Source of the DNA: Patescibacteria group bacterium UBA5532
GTDB lineage: Bacteria; Patescibacteriota; Gracilibacteria; BD1-5; UBA2023
Length of the DNA stretch: 31,991 bases
Assembly (NCBI GenBank): GCA_002426885.1
Contig: DINU01000019.1
Location: forward strand, 536 to 32,526
Direction of reading: 5' to 3'
The notes under the pieces are model-generated. The model ran no database searches and had not been told where the DNA came from. It worked only from the letters and a program-made list of their open reading frames with translations. Positions 1-9,001 of the stretch are shown piece by piece (positions within the stretch are counted from its first letter, which is position 1; each line of letters begins with the position of its first letter). Made by a program: the position numbers and the translations under genes.

Positions 1-1232
1 GCTTGTGATCCAGAGAAGGTATCATTTTCGAGGAGATTGATCGTACCACCACTTCCGAGGAAGAATGTACCAGAATCGGAGTTGGCTTGGATCGGGTTTG
101 GTCCCTCGAGTGTGATAGTGATGGAGGCGAAGTCACAGTAAGGATCCTCTTCATATTCGAGAAGAGCATAACGACCACAGATATAGTAACCAAGCGTAAA
201 TGTTCCAGTCAGAGTCGTCGGAGGAATAACAAGATATCCCGTGGCTGGATCGATATACGAGCCTGGGATAGGGTTTCCAAAATATGTAGACTCATCAAAA
301 TAAGGGGTTACGATGGATATATCTGCCTGTACTTCAGCTCGGATATCATTCGCGAGGATATTTAGTACCCCTGTCTGAGTATTCAGAAATGTTCCTGAAT
401 CTGCATTTGCATATACACCACTCAGAACATCACCATAGAATACGAGTTTGATAGTGGAGGCACTACAGCTTGTCGGATCAGATACTTCGCAAATCTCATA
501 ATCTAATGCATACACTCCTGTCTGCGTGATCGCAGGAAGAATAAGCTGTCATAGAATATCAAAACTTGCACCTGGAATCGGATTACTCAGTAGAGTATCT
601 CCAGTAAAGGCAAGTGTTACTCCTACACCAATCACGGGCGTACTTCATAGATAGGAGTCATTCGCAAGGATATCGAGAGGCGGATGGACTGCAGCAAAAG
701 GAAAGATAACTGTATCTGGACTGGCAAGTATGCGCTGAAGTGGGATCGTTCCAGTGAGAGTGTTCGTCGTCTCATCTGCCTCTGTGACTCAAATAGGCGG
801 TGTAACCGTGACAACATCCTGGAAAAGTAACCCAGAAAGAGCATAATATCCATCAACCCATATATCGATTCACCCCTCACTTGGCAGTGTCGGAAGTGTT
901 GCAGTGACGAGCTCATCTGATATTATGTCAAAGTTGGGGCAATCTGCAGCTCCAAGAAGATTTGCACACATGACATTTATAGATACGGCTCCAGATAGGA
1001 ACGTGATTGTAAGTGAGGCCCCATCTGCACTATCTGGACCATTATTTACAATACGTACGATATATCGAAATCCTCTATCATACACACCAATAGTGGGTCA
1101 GGTCTGTGTAACTACCAGATCGGCGTCTGCAAATACCGATGGAGTCAGCCAGAGAAATCCGAGAGAAAGAAAAGAGAGGGCTACACGAGAAAATACTCGA
1201 AACAATCGTGTATGCATGAATCGGTTTCTCAT
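1..1232 (-). CDS. Exported surface protein, DUF11 plus Cys-paired Ig-like repeats (3' end outside window)
   Basis: The C-terminal end lies beyond the window; 410 residues are visible. The start has a signal peptide: basic residues in the first 16, a hydrophobic stretch at about 17-34, then a VFA/DAD type I cleavage site after residue 35. Residues about 38-150 resemble a DUF11 domain (VRIVNNGPDSADGA). Two further modules of roughly 100 residues follow and a third begins; these open with an I-L-A-N-D or L-L-E-N-D motif, preceded in the last two by an ADSGTF-like or NSDSGTF-like stretch. The two full modules carry a Cys pair (YEIC...SC and YYIC...YC), as in Ig/cadherin-like surface repeats that use an internal disulfide. 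Five in-frame UGA codons read as Gly. It is probably a secreted or wall-exposed adhesion or structural protein; its partner is unknown. No Shine-Dalgarno is visible before ATG 1232. Confidence 0.85.
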
Positions 1233-1400
1233 AAAGAGGAAAAAAGAAGTAAGCACTTGTATTCTAGAAATACATTCCTTAAAAGCAATTTTTTTAAAGA
1301 AAATGTCCTTGATCTTATATATACTTTATGAAGGGCTCTTTTTGTATAGCAAAAAATATCTCATCGCGACAGAAGTCCAAAAACTTTTTATACAAAAAAC

Positions 1401-2438
1401 CTACTTCTCCGCCTCCACTCATTTTTCTTGATCTTGCTTATTCGCCGAGAGAGAATTCCACACAGCAAGTGCGATCAGAAGCGCTCCGACTGTGCCAGTG
1501 ACGACTTCTGGAATCTCGAATCGAACACTGAGGAACATGATCACTGCAAGTGCACCGATCGCCCAGAATGCGCCATGTTCGAGATATCGCAGATTTGCAA
1601 GTGTCCCCTTGTCGACAAGATAGACGGTCATCGATCGGACGAAGAATGCGCCGACTGAGAGCCCCAGAGCGATCACGAAGAGATTATTCGTAAGAGCAAA
1701 TGCACCGATGACACCATCGAAACTGAATGATGCGTCCAGAATCTCAAGATAGAGAAATCCACCGATTCCTTGCTGAATAATCTGTGTTCATCCATGTCCG
1801 CCACTTCCACCGATCAGCGAAGCGAATCATTTCGAGAAAATATACACGATGATTCCCCAGATTCCTGCGACGAGGAATTCATATTTTTCTGCCTGATCGA
1901 TAAAAGATCCCGCGAGAAAAAGCATAAGAATAGTAAAGGCAACCTCAAATGCTTCGATCTGTCCAAGTCGTGTCAGTGGTCGCTCGATTCTTCGAAGCCA
2001 GTGCCGAGCCTTATTCGCATCGATGAAGAAGTTCAGGAACACCATCATAAGAAACGCTCATCAGAAAGCGGAAACCTCATGATGCACGCTTCCGAGAGCT
2101 CGAGCATACGAATCAGGATCGGATACGGCCATCTGAAATACAGCGATATTCGAGAGTCCTGTCGCGATACTCACGATCACGATCGGGAAGATCAGACGCA
2201 TTCCGAAGACTGCGATCGGAAGTCCAAATACGAGAAAGGCACGTCGCCACTTATGATCCCAGTGTTCGAGGATTTTCGCGTTTACGACGGCATTATCGAG
2301 AGAAAGGGAAGTCTCGAGTACTGAGAGGATCGCGACGATCGACATACCACGGAATCCGTCGAGCCAAAATCCGAGACCAAGCGCAACGATGAAAAAGAGC
2401 AAGGGAACTGTAAAATATGCACGAATTGCATGAAACAT
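1401..2438 (-). CDS. DUF475 / TerC-like integral membrane protein
   Basis: This 345-residue protein is about the usual length for DUF475 (PF04332), a relative of the TerC family. It is hydrophobic throughout, with about seven or eight membrane segments. The family signature L-E-x-S-L-S-L-D-N-A-V-V-N-A lies at residues 41-54, and a second copy of the same idea, S-F-S-F-D-G-V-I-G-A, at about 235-245. The repeated acidic residues in membrane helices suggest metal-ion transport, but the DUF475 function is not established. UGA reads as Gly at four or more points, including two in a row near residue 126; a standard-code reading would split the protein. The stop is UAG, after an extra five codons beyond the final UGA. 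A TATAAT sequence lies about 25 bases upstream of the start. Confidence 0.88.
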
Positions 2439-2461
2439 ACAAAAAAGTAAAGAATGGAGGT

Positions 2462-2488
2462 ATTATAGAGAAGTTCGAAGAAATGCAA
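2462..2488 (-). promoter_or_regulatory. Candidate promoter for the DUF475 gene
   Basis: On the minus strand TATAAT (2467-2462) is preceded, after 15 bases, by TTGCAT. The -10 is exact but the spacing is short. The leader to the ATG at 2438 would be about 15-20 bases. Confidence 0.4.
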
Positions 2489-2782
2489 ACGAAATCGAGA
2501 GGAAGGGAAGTGTGGGCTTGGAATTCTGAGAAAAGTCGAGCACAAAACACAATCATACGAAAGATCATGAAGTCAAAAGCATTTCGGAGATGAATTTTTT
2601 TCTGAAAACGAACAAAAACAAAATACGAGTTTTAACATTGCTTCACGAGTGAAAGAATCCAGGAAGAACGAGCCAAAAGTCGAATTCTCGCAAAGAATCA
2701 TAGCGACCATTTCTGAATGAAGAAAACAAAAAATAGACCAGAAGAGCGCATCTTTCAGGGAGAGAAAAGCAGAAAAAACGGC
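2489..2782. other. Intergenic stretch with no convincing gene
   Basis: Apart from promoter-like sequences at its two edges, the gap between the divergent genes at 2438 and 2834 holds A-rich sequence without a recognisable protein, tRNA or stable hairpin. A minus-strand open frame of about 76 codons has low-complexity, Phe/Ser-rich composition and no family resemblance, so I do not call it. Confidence 0.5.
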
Positions 2783-2810
2783 TTGATTTTTCTCAGCATT
2801 CACATACGAT
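2783..2810 (+). promoter_or_regulatory. Candidate promoter for the membrane protein at 2834
   Basis: TTGATT (2783-2788) and TACGAT (2805-2810) are separated by 16 bases. The implied leader to the ATG at 2834 is about 17 bases, similar to other short leaders in this window. Confidence 0.45.
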
Positions 2811-2833
2811 ACACACGTCTTAAAAATAGTGTT

Positions 2834-3355
2834 ATGTTTGAATTTCTGAAGTTTTTCCAGTGAAAACCATCGGATCTCCAGATCCGTCTGATTCGAATCC
2901 TCTGGGCAGGAATACTGCTTGTTATACTCATTTTCGGATGGAATGATTTCTCACTCGCATGGGGAATCCCTGAAGAAGGGAAGTACGTGCTCGGGATTTT
3001 CCCGCTTATTTCTCTGATTCGCGGAGTGCTCGATCCTGCATGGTTTCATAGAAAAACCTGGCGCTGGATCATGGTCGGAAGTGGTGTCCTGATGATCTTC
3101 TGTGGGTGGTTCCTGATAACTCCAGTTACATCTGGAACGACAGAAACAGCCACCACAACGACATCGAGTGGTGCTGTCAGTGTCGCCGACATTCTGAGTG
3201 AGACGAATTCTGAAGTGACGACCCCGGTTGCGGTCGGATTTTATTTCGCTCTCCTCGGATGGATTCTCTTATTTTCTGGACTCCTCCTCGCGAATAAGAA
3301 TATCACTCGAAAAAATGAGAAACACGGTGATGTCATAAAAAAGATCCGCGTATAA
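2834..3355 (+). CDS. Hypothetical small membrane protein
   Basis: This 173-residue protein of no recognised family has three or four membrane segments: about 21-40, possibly 48-62, 75-95, and 138-160. Between the last two is a Thr/Ser-rich loop (residues about 97-125, with a run of Thr and Glu) that probably faces outside. The start at 2834 is chosen because the first ten codons (ATG TTT GAA TTT) lead into one UGA read as Gly at codon 10; starting later would remove the first membrane helix. It ends in UAA and is followed at once by a strong terminator, so it appears to be a single-gene transcript. The function is unknown. Confidence 0.8.
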
Positions 3356-3377
3356 CGACGTATCTAAGCCATGAGAG

Positions 3378-3406
3378 AATACCCAGTTTTTTTCTGGGTA
3401 TTTTTT
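3378..3406 (+). terminator. Rho-independent terminator
   Basis: A perfect 9-bp stem (AATACCCAG / CTGGGTATT) with a seven-T loop is followed by a T run. It lies 22 bases after the stop of the membrane protein at 2834-3355. Confidence 0.85.
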
Positions 3407-3433
3407 GACAGCGAAAAAAAAGTATGGCATACT
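3405..3433 (+). promoter_or_regulatory. Sigma70-type promoter starting a short transcript
   Basis: TTGACA (3405-3410) and CATACT (3428-3433) are separated by 17 bases. The promoter overlaps the T run of the preceding terminator and points into 3440-3700, where no annotated gene follows before the next terminator. Confidence 0.55.
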
Positions 3434-3448
3434 ACATGTGTCTTCTCC

Positions 3449-3610
3449 ATGACACGGTATTCTTCACATACCAACAAAAATACATACACATACGTGTTCT
3501 CTCGAACATCTATAAAAACCGTCTTCTCCACAAAAGGAGAAAACACCTCTCATACGCCAGCTGGTTTTCTGGAAAAAAAAGAACCAAAATGAAGAAGACG
3601 ATTTTTCTAA
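3449..3610 (+). CDS. Possible small peptide of unknown function
   Basis: With UGA as Gly, an open frame of 53 codons (ATG ACA CGG ... TTC TAA) starts about 10 bases after the likely transcription start of the promoter at 3405-3433. The peptide is rich in Thr, Ser, Lys and aromatic residues, has a basic tail (GRRRFF), and has no signal peptide or membrane segment. No family is recognised. Because the frame is short and the region could instead encode an RNA, this is a weak call. Confidence 0.25.
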
Positions 3611-3634
3611 GAGTGAAGATCTTGGAAATGCCAT

Positions 3635-3696
3635 AAAAAGAGCCTTGCCTGATCGCTGCTTACGAGCACAGAAAAGCGAAACGAAGGCTCTTTTTT
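3635..3696. terminator. Bidirectional terminator with a long structured loop
   Basis: A 12-bp stem (AAAAAGAGCCTT / AAGGCTCTTTTT) ends in T runs when read on either strand. It can therefore stop ychF on the minus strand and the short plus-strand transcript. The 37-base loop contains nested pairings (CGCT...AGCG and TGCT TACG AGCA), which is unusual for a simple terminator. Confidence 0.75.
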
Positions 3697-3715
3697 CTGT
3701 TTTCTATCCGAGAAA

Positions 3716-4795
3716 TTACGCACCAAACTTAAACACCATTACATCGCCATCCTGTACGATATATTCTTTCCCTTCCATGCGAACTTTTCACTTTTCTCGC
3801 GCACCATTCCAGCCTCCGAACTCGACGAGATCCTTCCAGTGCGCCGTCTCCGCTTTGATAAATTTTTTCTGGAAATCCGTATGAATGACGCCCGCTGCCT
3901 CAGGAGCAGTCGATCATTTCTTGATTTTCCATGCTCGAGACTCGGTCTCGCCTGCAGTAAAATAATACTGAAGTCCGAGGAGATCGTACGCTGTGCGGAT
4001 AATCCGATCCATCGGATTATGAGTAATCCCGAGTGACTCGAGAAATTCGCGTCGCTCAAGCGGTGTAAATCCGAGCATATCCATCTCGAGCTTCGCACTG
4101 ACAGGGAGAATCGGTGCATCGACCGCGAGCTTCGTACGAAATACATCGTCTGCTGAAGTCAGTGCATCTTCTGCGACATTGACCGCATAGAGAAATGGCT
4201 TCAGTGTAAGAAGATGGAGATCAGAAAGAAGAGATTTCTCAGAATCCGTCAGAGCAAGTGAAGTCGCGAGCTTTCCCGACTCGAGGTGTTCTTTTAAGCG
4301 AATGAGAACTTCTTCCGATTCTTTTGCGGTTTTATCTCATGATCGTGCCTTCTTCGTGACGTCACCCAGTCGCTGTGTAATCGTCTCGAGATCCGCGAGA
4401 ATCAGCTCATAGTTAATGATCTCGATATCTCGTCTCGGATCGATCGAGCCACTGACATGGTGAATATCGTCATCTTCGAAGTCACGCACGACCTCGAGCA
4501 CAGCATCCACCTGACGAATATGTGAGAGGAATTTATTTCCGAGACCTTCACCCTTGCTCGCGCCCGCTACCAATCCTGCGATATCGACGAATTCGACTGT
4601 CGCTGGCACGACTTTTCCACTCTGGAATGTACATTGAAGCTTCTCAAGTCGCTCATCATTTACATTGACGATTCCGACGTTCGGCTCGATCGTACAGAAT
4701 GGAAAATTTTCTGCCTGCGCAGCATATGACTGTGTCAGTGCGTTAAAAAGTGTGGATTTCCCGACATTTGGCAGTCAGACGATACCGATTTTCAT
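3716..4795 (-). CDS. ychF: YchF/OLA1-type ATPase
   Basis: This 359-residue protein matches the full length of YchF, the universally conserved Obg-related P-loop ATPase that binds ribosomes and is linked to stress and translation control. The P-loop GLPNVGKST lies at residues 7-15, with Gly7 encoded by UGA at 4775-4777. The DxxG motif is D71-I-A-G74, and a GxSKGEGLGN segment follows. The base-specificity motif is N206-V-A-E209, the NxxE form that favours ATP over GTP in this family. A C-terminal TGS-like domain ends in GDVMVFKFGA, typical of the family. A second UGA-Gly occurs near residue 155. The gene starts two bases after the stop of a small membrane protein gene, so the two are probably cotranscribed. 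Confidence 0.97.
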
Positions 4796-4797
4796 AG

Positions 4798-5040
4798 TTA
4801 AAAGATAGTAATAATAGGCTTCTGTTCGATAGAACTCCGCGATGGCGAAAGATCACTCGTCACATACAGGACGACTCCTCAGAGAAGTATCACGAATGCC
4901 ATCACGAAGAGAAAAACCTTCGATATTGGCTTAATAATGGGAAAAACCTGCTGAAATGACTGAAGATTCTGAAATAAAAGTGCCAGAAAAACACCGCACA
5001 GAACCAAAAACACAGCATATATCCCAAATAAGACGAGCAT
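4798..5040 (-). CDS. Hypothetical small membrane protein upstream of ychF
   Basis: This 80-residue protein has two clear membrane helices, about residues 2-24 and 43-63, joined by a Gln/Phe/Pro-containing linker, and a short polar tail. One UGA reads as Gly in the second helix (LLGGVVLY). I recognise no family. The stop codon is two bases from the ychF start, indicating a two-gene transcript. The base sequence before the ATG is CTCCTCG, a pyrimidine-rich stretch seen before several other starts here, rather than a purine-rich Shine-Dalgarno. Confidence 0.75.
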
Positions 5041-5330
5041 CGAGGAGAAAAATTCTCCCGTATTTATATTGCAAATAGATATTTACGCAAGTCGTATCGA
5101 GTGATTTTCGGTTTTTTATGAGAAAAATCCCATGAGGGAAGTGAAGAGTGATATTTCATTCACTTCACATAATGTAACTTATGTGAAGTAATATGTACAT
5201 TTTTATAGGAATATACGGAGAGCATTATTTTTCGATTTTTCTAGAGAAAAAATTTTTATAAGAAATATTCAGAAGATTTAATTCTGAAATGATTTCTTTG
5301 CAAAAAAATCCCATGCGAAAGAAAGTTCTT
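5041..5330. other. Divergent intergenic region with overlapping inverted repeats
   Basis: This AT-rich gap separates the minus-strand ychF operon from the plus-strand envelope operon. It holds two inverted repeats that share a segment (described separately) and should contain the promoter of the ychF operon, which I could not place with confidence. No coding sequence is supported. Confidence 0.6.
5138..5189. repeat. Two overlapping, mutually exclusive inverted repeats
   Basis: A perfect 11-bp inverted repeat, ACTTCACATAA (5162-5172) and TTATGTGAAGT (5179-5189), has a 6-base spacer. Its left arm overlaps another perfect 8-bp pair, GAAGTGAA (5138-5145) and TTCACTTC (5159-5166). Only one of the two hairpins can form at a time. 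There is no T run after it on the plus strand, so it is not an ordinary terminator. It could be an operator for a dimeric regulator or an alternating RNA structure. Confidence 0.7.
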
Positions 5331-5358
5331 TTGTAAGAAATACAAAATTTTATATAAT
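5331..5358 (+). promoter_or_regulatory. Promoter of the envelope operon
   Basis: TTGTAA (5331-5336), 16 bases, then a consensus TATAAT (5353-5358). The start codon at 5393 is about 28 bases after the expected transcription start. Confidence 0.65.
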
Positions 5359-5392
5359 CCGTCGGTAATTTTCACTTTTGTATATTCCTCGC

Positions 5393-6547
5393 ATGTCTCA
5401 TACGATACCAAAAATTGTTCACGGAATCGATTCTCCTTTTTTTCGCACATTTGTCATGGGAACATTCCTACTCCTGTCCTTTCTTGGGCATTATTTCCTG
5501 TATTTCTCGTTGACACGGTATTTTGACCCAAGCAATACGGAGAATATTTTTCTGATTCTTATTCTCTGAATCCTTTCTGTAAGCTTTACGGTGAGCTCGA
5601 TCCTCGCACACTACTATGATAATCGTCGGACTCGCTACCTGTATTTTCTCTCAGCGATCTGGATCGGAATCGGTTTTTATCTTCTTCTTTCATTCCTGGC
5701 GATCTGGCTTCTGGTTCTTGTATTTGAGCCTCTGGGATCGTATTTCTCACTTCCCTTTCTTGGATTGACTGCCATTGTCGCGAGTATTATCGTCTCTGTA
5801 CATGGGCTCTATAATGCGCATAATACGTATATAGCGCGGATTTCTGTCCCGATTCGAGACCTTCCCGATGCATGGAATGGGAAAAAAATCGTCCAGATTT
5901 CGGATGTTCATCTCGGACATATTTTGCGGAGTCGTTTTCTCCGAAGAATCGTAAAAAAAATCAATGCGGAAAATCCAGAAATCGTGTGTATAACGGGTGA
6001 TCTATTCGATGGAATGGATGGGAGACTCGAGCATCTGATCGATGAGCTGAACGCGATCACAGCACCGAAATGAGTGCTCTATGTCGATGGAAATCACGAG
6101 GGCTACCTCGGGATCGAACGCGCCGCTTCTGTCATACATAAGACGAAAACTCATATCCTGAGCGATGAGATCGTGACGATCGATGGACTCGACTTTATCG
6201 GGCTCGAATATCCAGAGATCGGAAAACATCGTGATCTTCCGAAAGTAATCGAGAGTCTTCCGGGATTCGAGAAAGATCGACCTTCTGTCCTGCTCTATCA
6301 CACCCCCGAGCAGACGGACCAGATCGCGAAAACAGGGGTAAATCTCGAACTCTGCGGACACACGCATCGCGGACAAATGTGGCCTCTCGGGTATGCCACG
6401 CGGATTATTTTCTCTGGGAGAGACTATGGATTGACGACGCTCGGCGACTACTCGCTCTATACATCGAGTGGTGTCGGATCGTGGTGACCACCGATGCGAG
6501 TCGGAAGTCGATCGGAGATCGTCGTTATTGAACTCATTCAGAAATAA
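5393..6547 (+). CDS. Membrane-anchored metallophosphoesterase (YkuE-like)
   Basis: This 384-residue protein has an N-terminal membrane part (about four helices within residues 20-145) joined to a calcineurin-like phosphoesterase domain. The metal-binding motifs are all present: D171-V-H173, G-D203, G-N234-H235-E, H303 (in YHTPE), and G-H323-T-H325. Near the C-terminus is the family segment S-G-V-G-S-W-G-P-P-M-R, whose Gly after Trp is UGA, and whose conserved Arg is CGA. YkuE-type enzymes hydrolyse phosphoester or phospholipid substrates at the membrane; the substrate here is unknown. It is the first gene of a tight operon with a glycosyltransferase (8 bases downstream) and a DedA protein, which suggests work on lipid or cell-envelope intermediates. 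The ATG at 5393 is preferred to an upstream TTG. Confidence 0.93.
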
Positions 6548-6555
6548 CTCCTCGT

Positions 6556-7584
6556 ATGAAAAAACGGCTTCTGATCCTGACTGATACGTATAGTACGCAA
6601 GTAAATGGTGTGCAGACGTCCCTGAATGCCCTCATCAGAAATCTCTCCGATACACTCGATATTACACTCGTTTCTGCGGATGATTTTTATACAGTTCCCT
6701 ATCCTTCATATTCAGAGCTTCGACTCTCTGTCGTCTCATCTCAGCAAATTATAAAAATTATTCGTGACGTTAATCCGGATTTTATCCATATCGCAACTGA
6801 AGGAACGATTGGTTTTACTAGTGCGAATGCGTGCAGAGAGCTCGGATACGCATATACGTCCGCCTTTCATACGAAATTCCCAGAATATATCAATATTCGG
6901 ATGCCACTTATCCGCAAGAAATGGGTCCATAAAGCGCTTCTCTACATTCATAGTAACGCTTCGAAGATCATCGTCTCGAATTCTATCATGGAGCGTTATC
7001 TTCTCGAGAATGGCTACCCGAAGGAGAAAATCCGTATTCTTCACTTCTGAGTCGATCACACGCTTTTTACTCCTGGTCCGAGGACATTATTTCTCGAGCT
7101 TCCGCGTCCGATCCTACTCTTCGTGGGAAGGATTTCTGTCGAGAAAAATATCCGTGATTTCCTCAGTATGCAACACGCTGGGACGAAGCTCGTCGTATGA
7201 GATGGTCCGATCCGTCACACACTCGAGAAAGAATTTCCGAGTGTTCATTTTCTCGGATCACAAAAAAAAGAAGATCTCGTCGATATCTACCGAAGTGCCG
7301 ATCTCTTCGTCTTCCCTTCCCTGACAGATACGTTCGGGCTCGTGAATATCGAGGCACTTGCATGTGGCACTCCTGTCCTTGCATATGATACTGACGGACC
7401 GAATGCGATCATTCAGAATGGTGAGAACGGAGTCCTGATCCCATGCGGAGAATCTCTCGAGACTGGTATCGATCGTGGACTTCTGATCTCGCACGAAGCA
7501 TGTATCAAGAGTGCGAGCTCATACGACTGGGAGCTCTTTTCTGAGTGATTTCTCGAAGAACAAATCCCTGTAACTTCTCTCTAA
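6556..7584 (+). CDS. GT4-family glycosyltransferase
   Basis: This 342-residue GT-B fold enzyme has an N-terminal Rossmann domain starting MKKRLLILTDTY with the acceptor-side loop QVNGVQTSL, and a FHTKFPEY segment typical of the lipid- and mannose-transferring GT4 enzymes. The second domain begins with LLFVGRISVEKNI, has a V-V-G-D-G-P motif whose Gly is UGA, and ends with the donor-binding motif F-G-L-x-x-x-E (E266) followed by ALACGTPV. Another UGA-Gly lies at the F-G-V-D linker, where GT4 enzymes carry a conserved Gly. It probably transfers a sugar from a nucleotide donor to a lipid or glycan at the inner face of the membrane. It sits between a membrane phosphoesterase and a DedA gene with 6-8 base gaps. 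Donor and acceptor cannot be told. Confidence 0.93.
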
Positions 7585-7590
7585 TTTTTT

Positions 7591-8211
7591 ATGGATCTCT
7601 CACAGTATCTCGATGCCTGAGTCATAGATACACTCACAAAATGAGGGTATCTTATCATGCTCGGGCTGATGATCATCGAGTGACCACTCGTAACGATTAC
7701 AGGTGCATTTCTTGCATCGATGTGACTCTTTAATATCTTTATCGTCGCATTTCTCGGATGGATCGGGGATATGATTGGTGATTCGTTTTTTTTCGCCATC
7801 GGAAAATATGGTCTGAAAATCTTCTCGAAGCAGACGACGATCGACACGGAGGAAGAAAAAACCTTCATAAATAAGCTCGATGGACTCATTCATAATAATC
7901 TTCTTCTCGCGATTATTATTATCAAGCTCACACCCTATGCTCCGCCGTTTTGACTCGCCTACATCGGTCGATCGGGGATCTCATATCGGCGATTTTTTAT
8001 CACTTCGTTCGTCTCCTGTCTTCCAGTACCGATCCTCGCGACGATCATCGGATTTCATCTCGAGTCGATCAAGCGGTATCTCGATTCTCCCCTTCTGCTC
8101 ACGATCGCAATTGTTTCGCTGGTTCTTTTTCTTACTTTTTCTTACTTCATATACCGATATATCGAGAAGAAAATCGGTGAGAAATATAATATCGACATAA
8201 AGAAAAAATAA
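7591..8211 (+). CDS. DedA-family membrane protein
   Basis: This 206-residue protein is of normal DedA/SNARE-associated length. It has an E-G-P-L-V-T-I-T-G-A-F-L-A-S-x-G segment near residue 28, a G-D-x-x-G-D-S-F-x-F-x-I-G-K-Y-G segment at about 60-75, and K-L-T-P-Y-A-P-P-F-G-x-A-Y-I-G at about 112-127, which corresponds to the R/K-x-x-P-x-x-R/P-x-x-x-x-x-x-A-G region of the family. Five UGA codons read as Gly, several at these conserved positions. DedA proteins include flippases for polyprenyl phosphate or phospholipids, which fits the phosphoesterase and glycosyltransferase upstream. The gene ends one base before the convergent GT2 gene ends. Confidence 0.9.
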
Positions 8212-8212
8212 T

Positions 8213-8866
8213 CTACTGTTGCTTATAGATAAACCAAGAATGGCGAATAATCTGAGACAGAGACCCCGAACGAAGTATCTGAATCGGCTGAGTCCAGAAG
8301 CTTTGTTTCCAGGATTTCTGCGGATTATAGACCTCAGGAAAGTAAAAAGAACGAACTCGAAGCTTTCGCTGATAGATCACTTCGTTCATTTTTATCTCGA
8401 GTCAGAAACCAACTCCAGAGCAATAATATTCCGTATCATCGAAAATATCTTTCGGAAGGACACGCGTCCCTGAGAAAATATCATGCTTGAGGAGTTTACA
8501 GATGGGAAGACTATTTTTCCACATCATCATCGTCACATCGACTTCTCCCGCCTGAATCGGATGAATCATCTCAGAGAGATATTCAGAACGGAATCCTGTA
8601 TAATCCGCATCGAGCATGACGATATGCGTCCCCCGAGCTTGCTCCAGTGCTGTGAAAAATGCATGGAGTTTTCAGGCATTTTTCACGAGATGTATCGGTC
8701 TCAGCTTCGGATGCGAGACATGAGAAATCTCGTCCCACGTATTATCGGTCGATCCATCATCGATGACGATCACTTCATCGACTTCTGGACACGCGAGTGC
8801 TGAGCGAAGCATCGGTCCGATACGAGCTCACTCATTATACGCGGGGATAATACAGGAAAAAAACAT
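8213..8866 (-). CDS. GT2-family glycosyltransferase, short
   Basis: The 217-residue protein is a compact family-2 glycosyltransferase. It opens IIPAYNEGARIG, where the Gly of NEG is UGA, then VIVIDDGSTDNT at about 33-44 (the nucleotide-binding DDGS). A V-K-N-A-G-K segment with a UGA-Gly is followed by the D-A-D metal-binding motif in HIVMLDADYTG at about residue 95. The C-terminal 60 residues are rich in basic and aromatic residues but contain no membrane helix, so unlike many GT2 polymer synthases it may act as a soluble or peripheral enzyme. It is probably a dolichol-phosphate-sugar-synthase-like or glycan-decorating enzyme. It ends in UAG, one base away from the convergent DedA gene. Confidence 0.92.
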
Positions 8867-8932
8867 AGAGGAGAAAGAATCGCCATGATACTATTGATAA
8901 ATATTTTTATTGCAAGAATTATGTACCCAGAA

Positions 8933-8974
8933 TAACAAAACTTCGGTTTGTATGCAAGATGAACAAACCAAAGT
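8933..8974 (-). terminator. Terminator of the alpha/beta hydrolase gene
   Basis: On the minus strand a 12-bp stem with one mismatch (ACTTTGGTTTGT / ACAAACCGAAGT) and an 11-base loop is followed by TTTTGTT. It begins 28 bases after the UAG of the hydrolase gene. Confidence 0.75.
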
Positions 8975-9001
8975 CGATCCTCTCAAGAAAATCGAGAAAA
9001 C

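Noticed and set aside
2573..2803. Minus-strand open frame of 76 codons
   Set aside because: Phe/Ser-rich low-complexity product, no plausible start context, and with UGA as Gly it runs into the DUF475 gene.
2889..2902. tRNA T-arm-like sequence GATTCGAATCC
   Set aside because: It lies inside the coding region of the membrane protein at 2834-3355 and no acceptor stem or anticodon arm fits around it.
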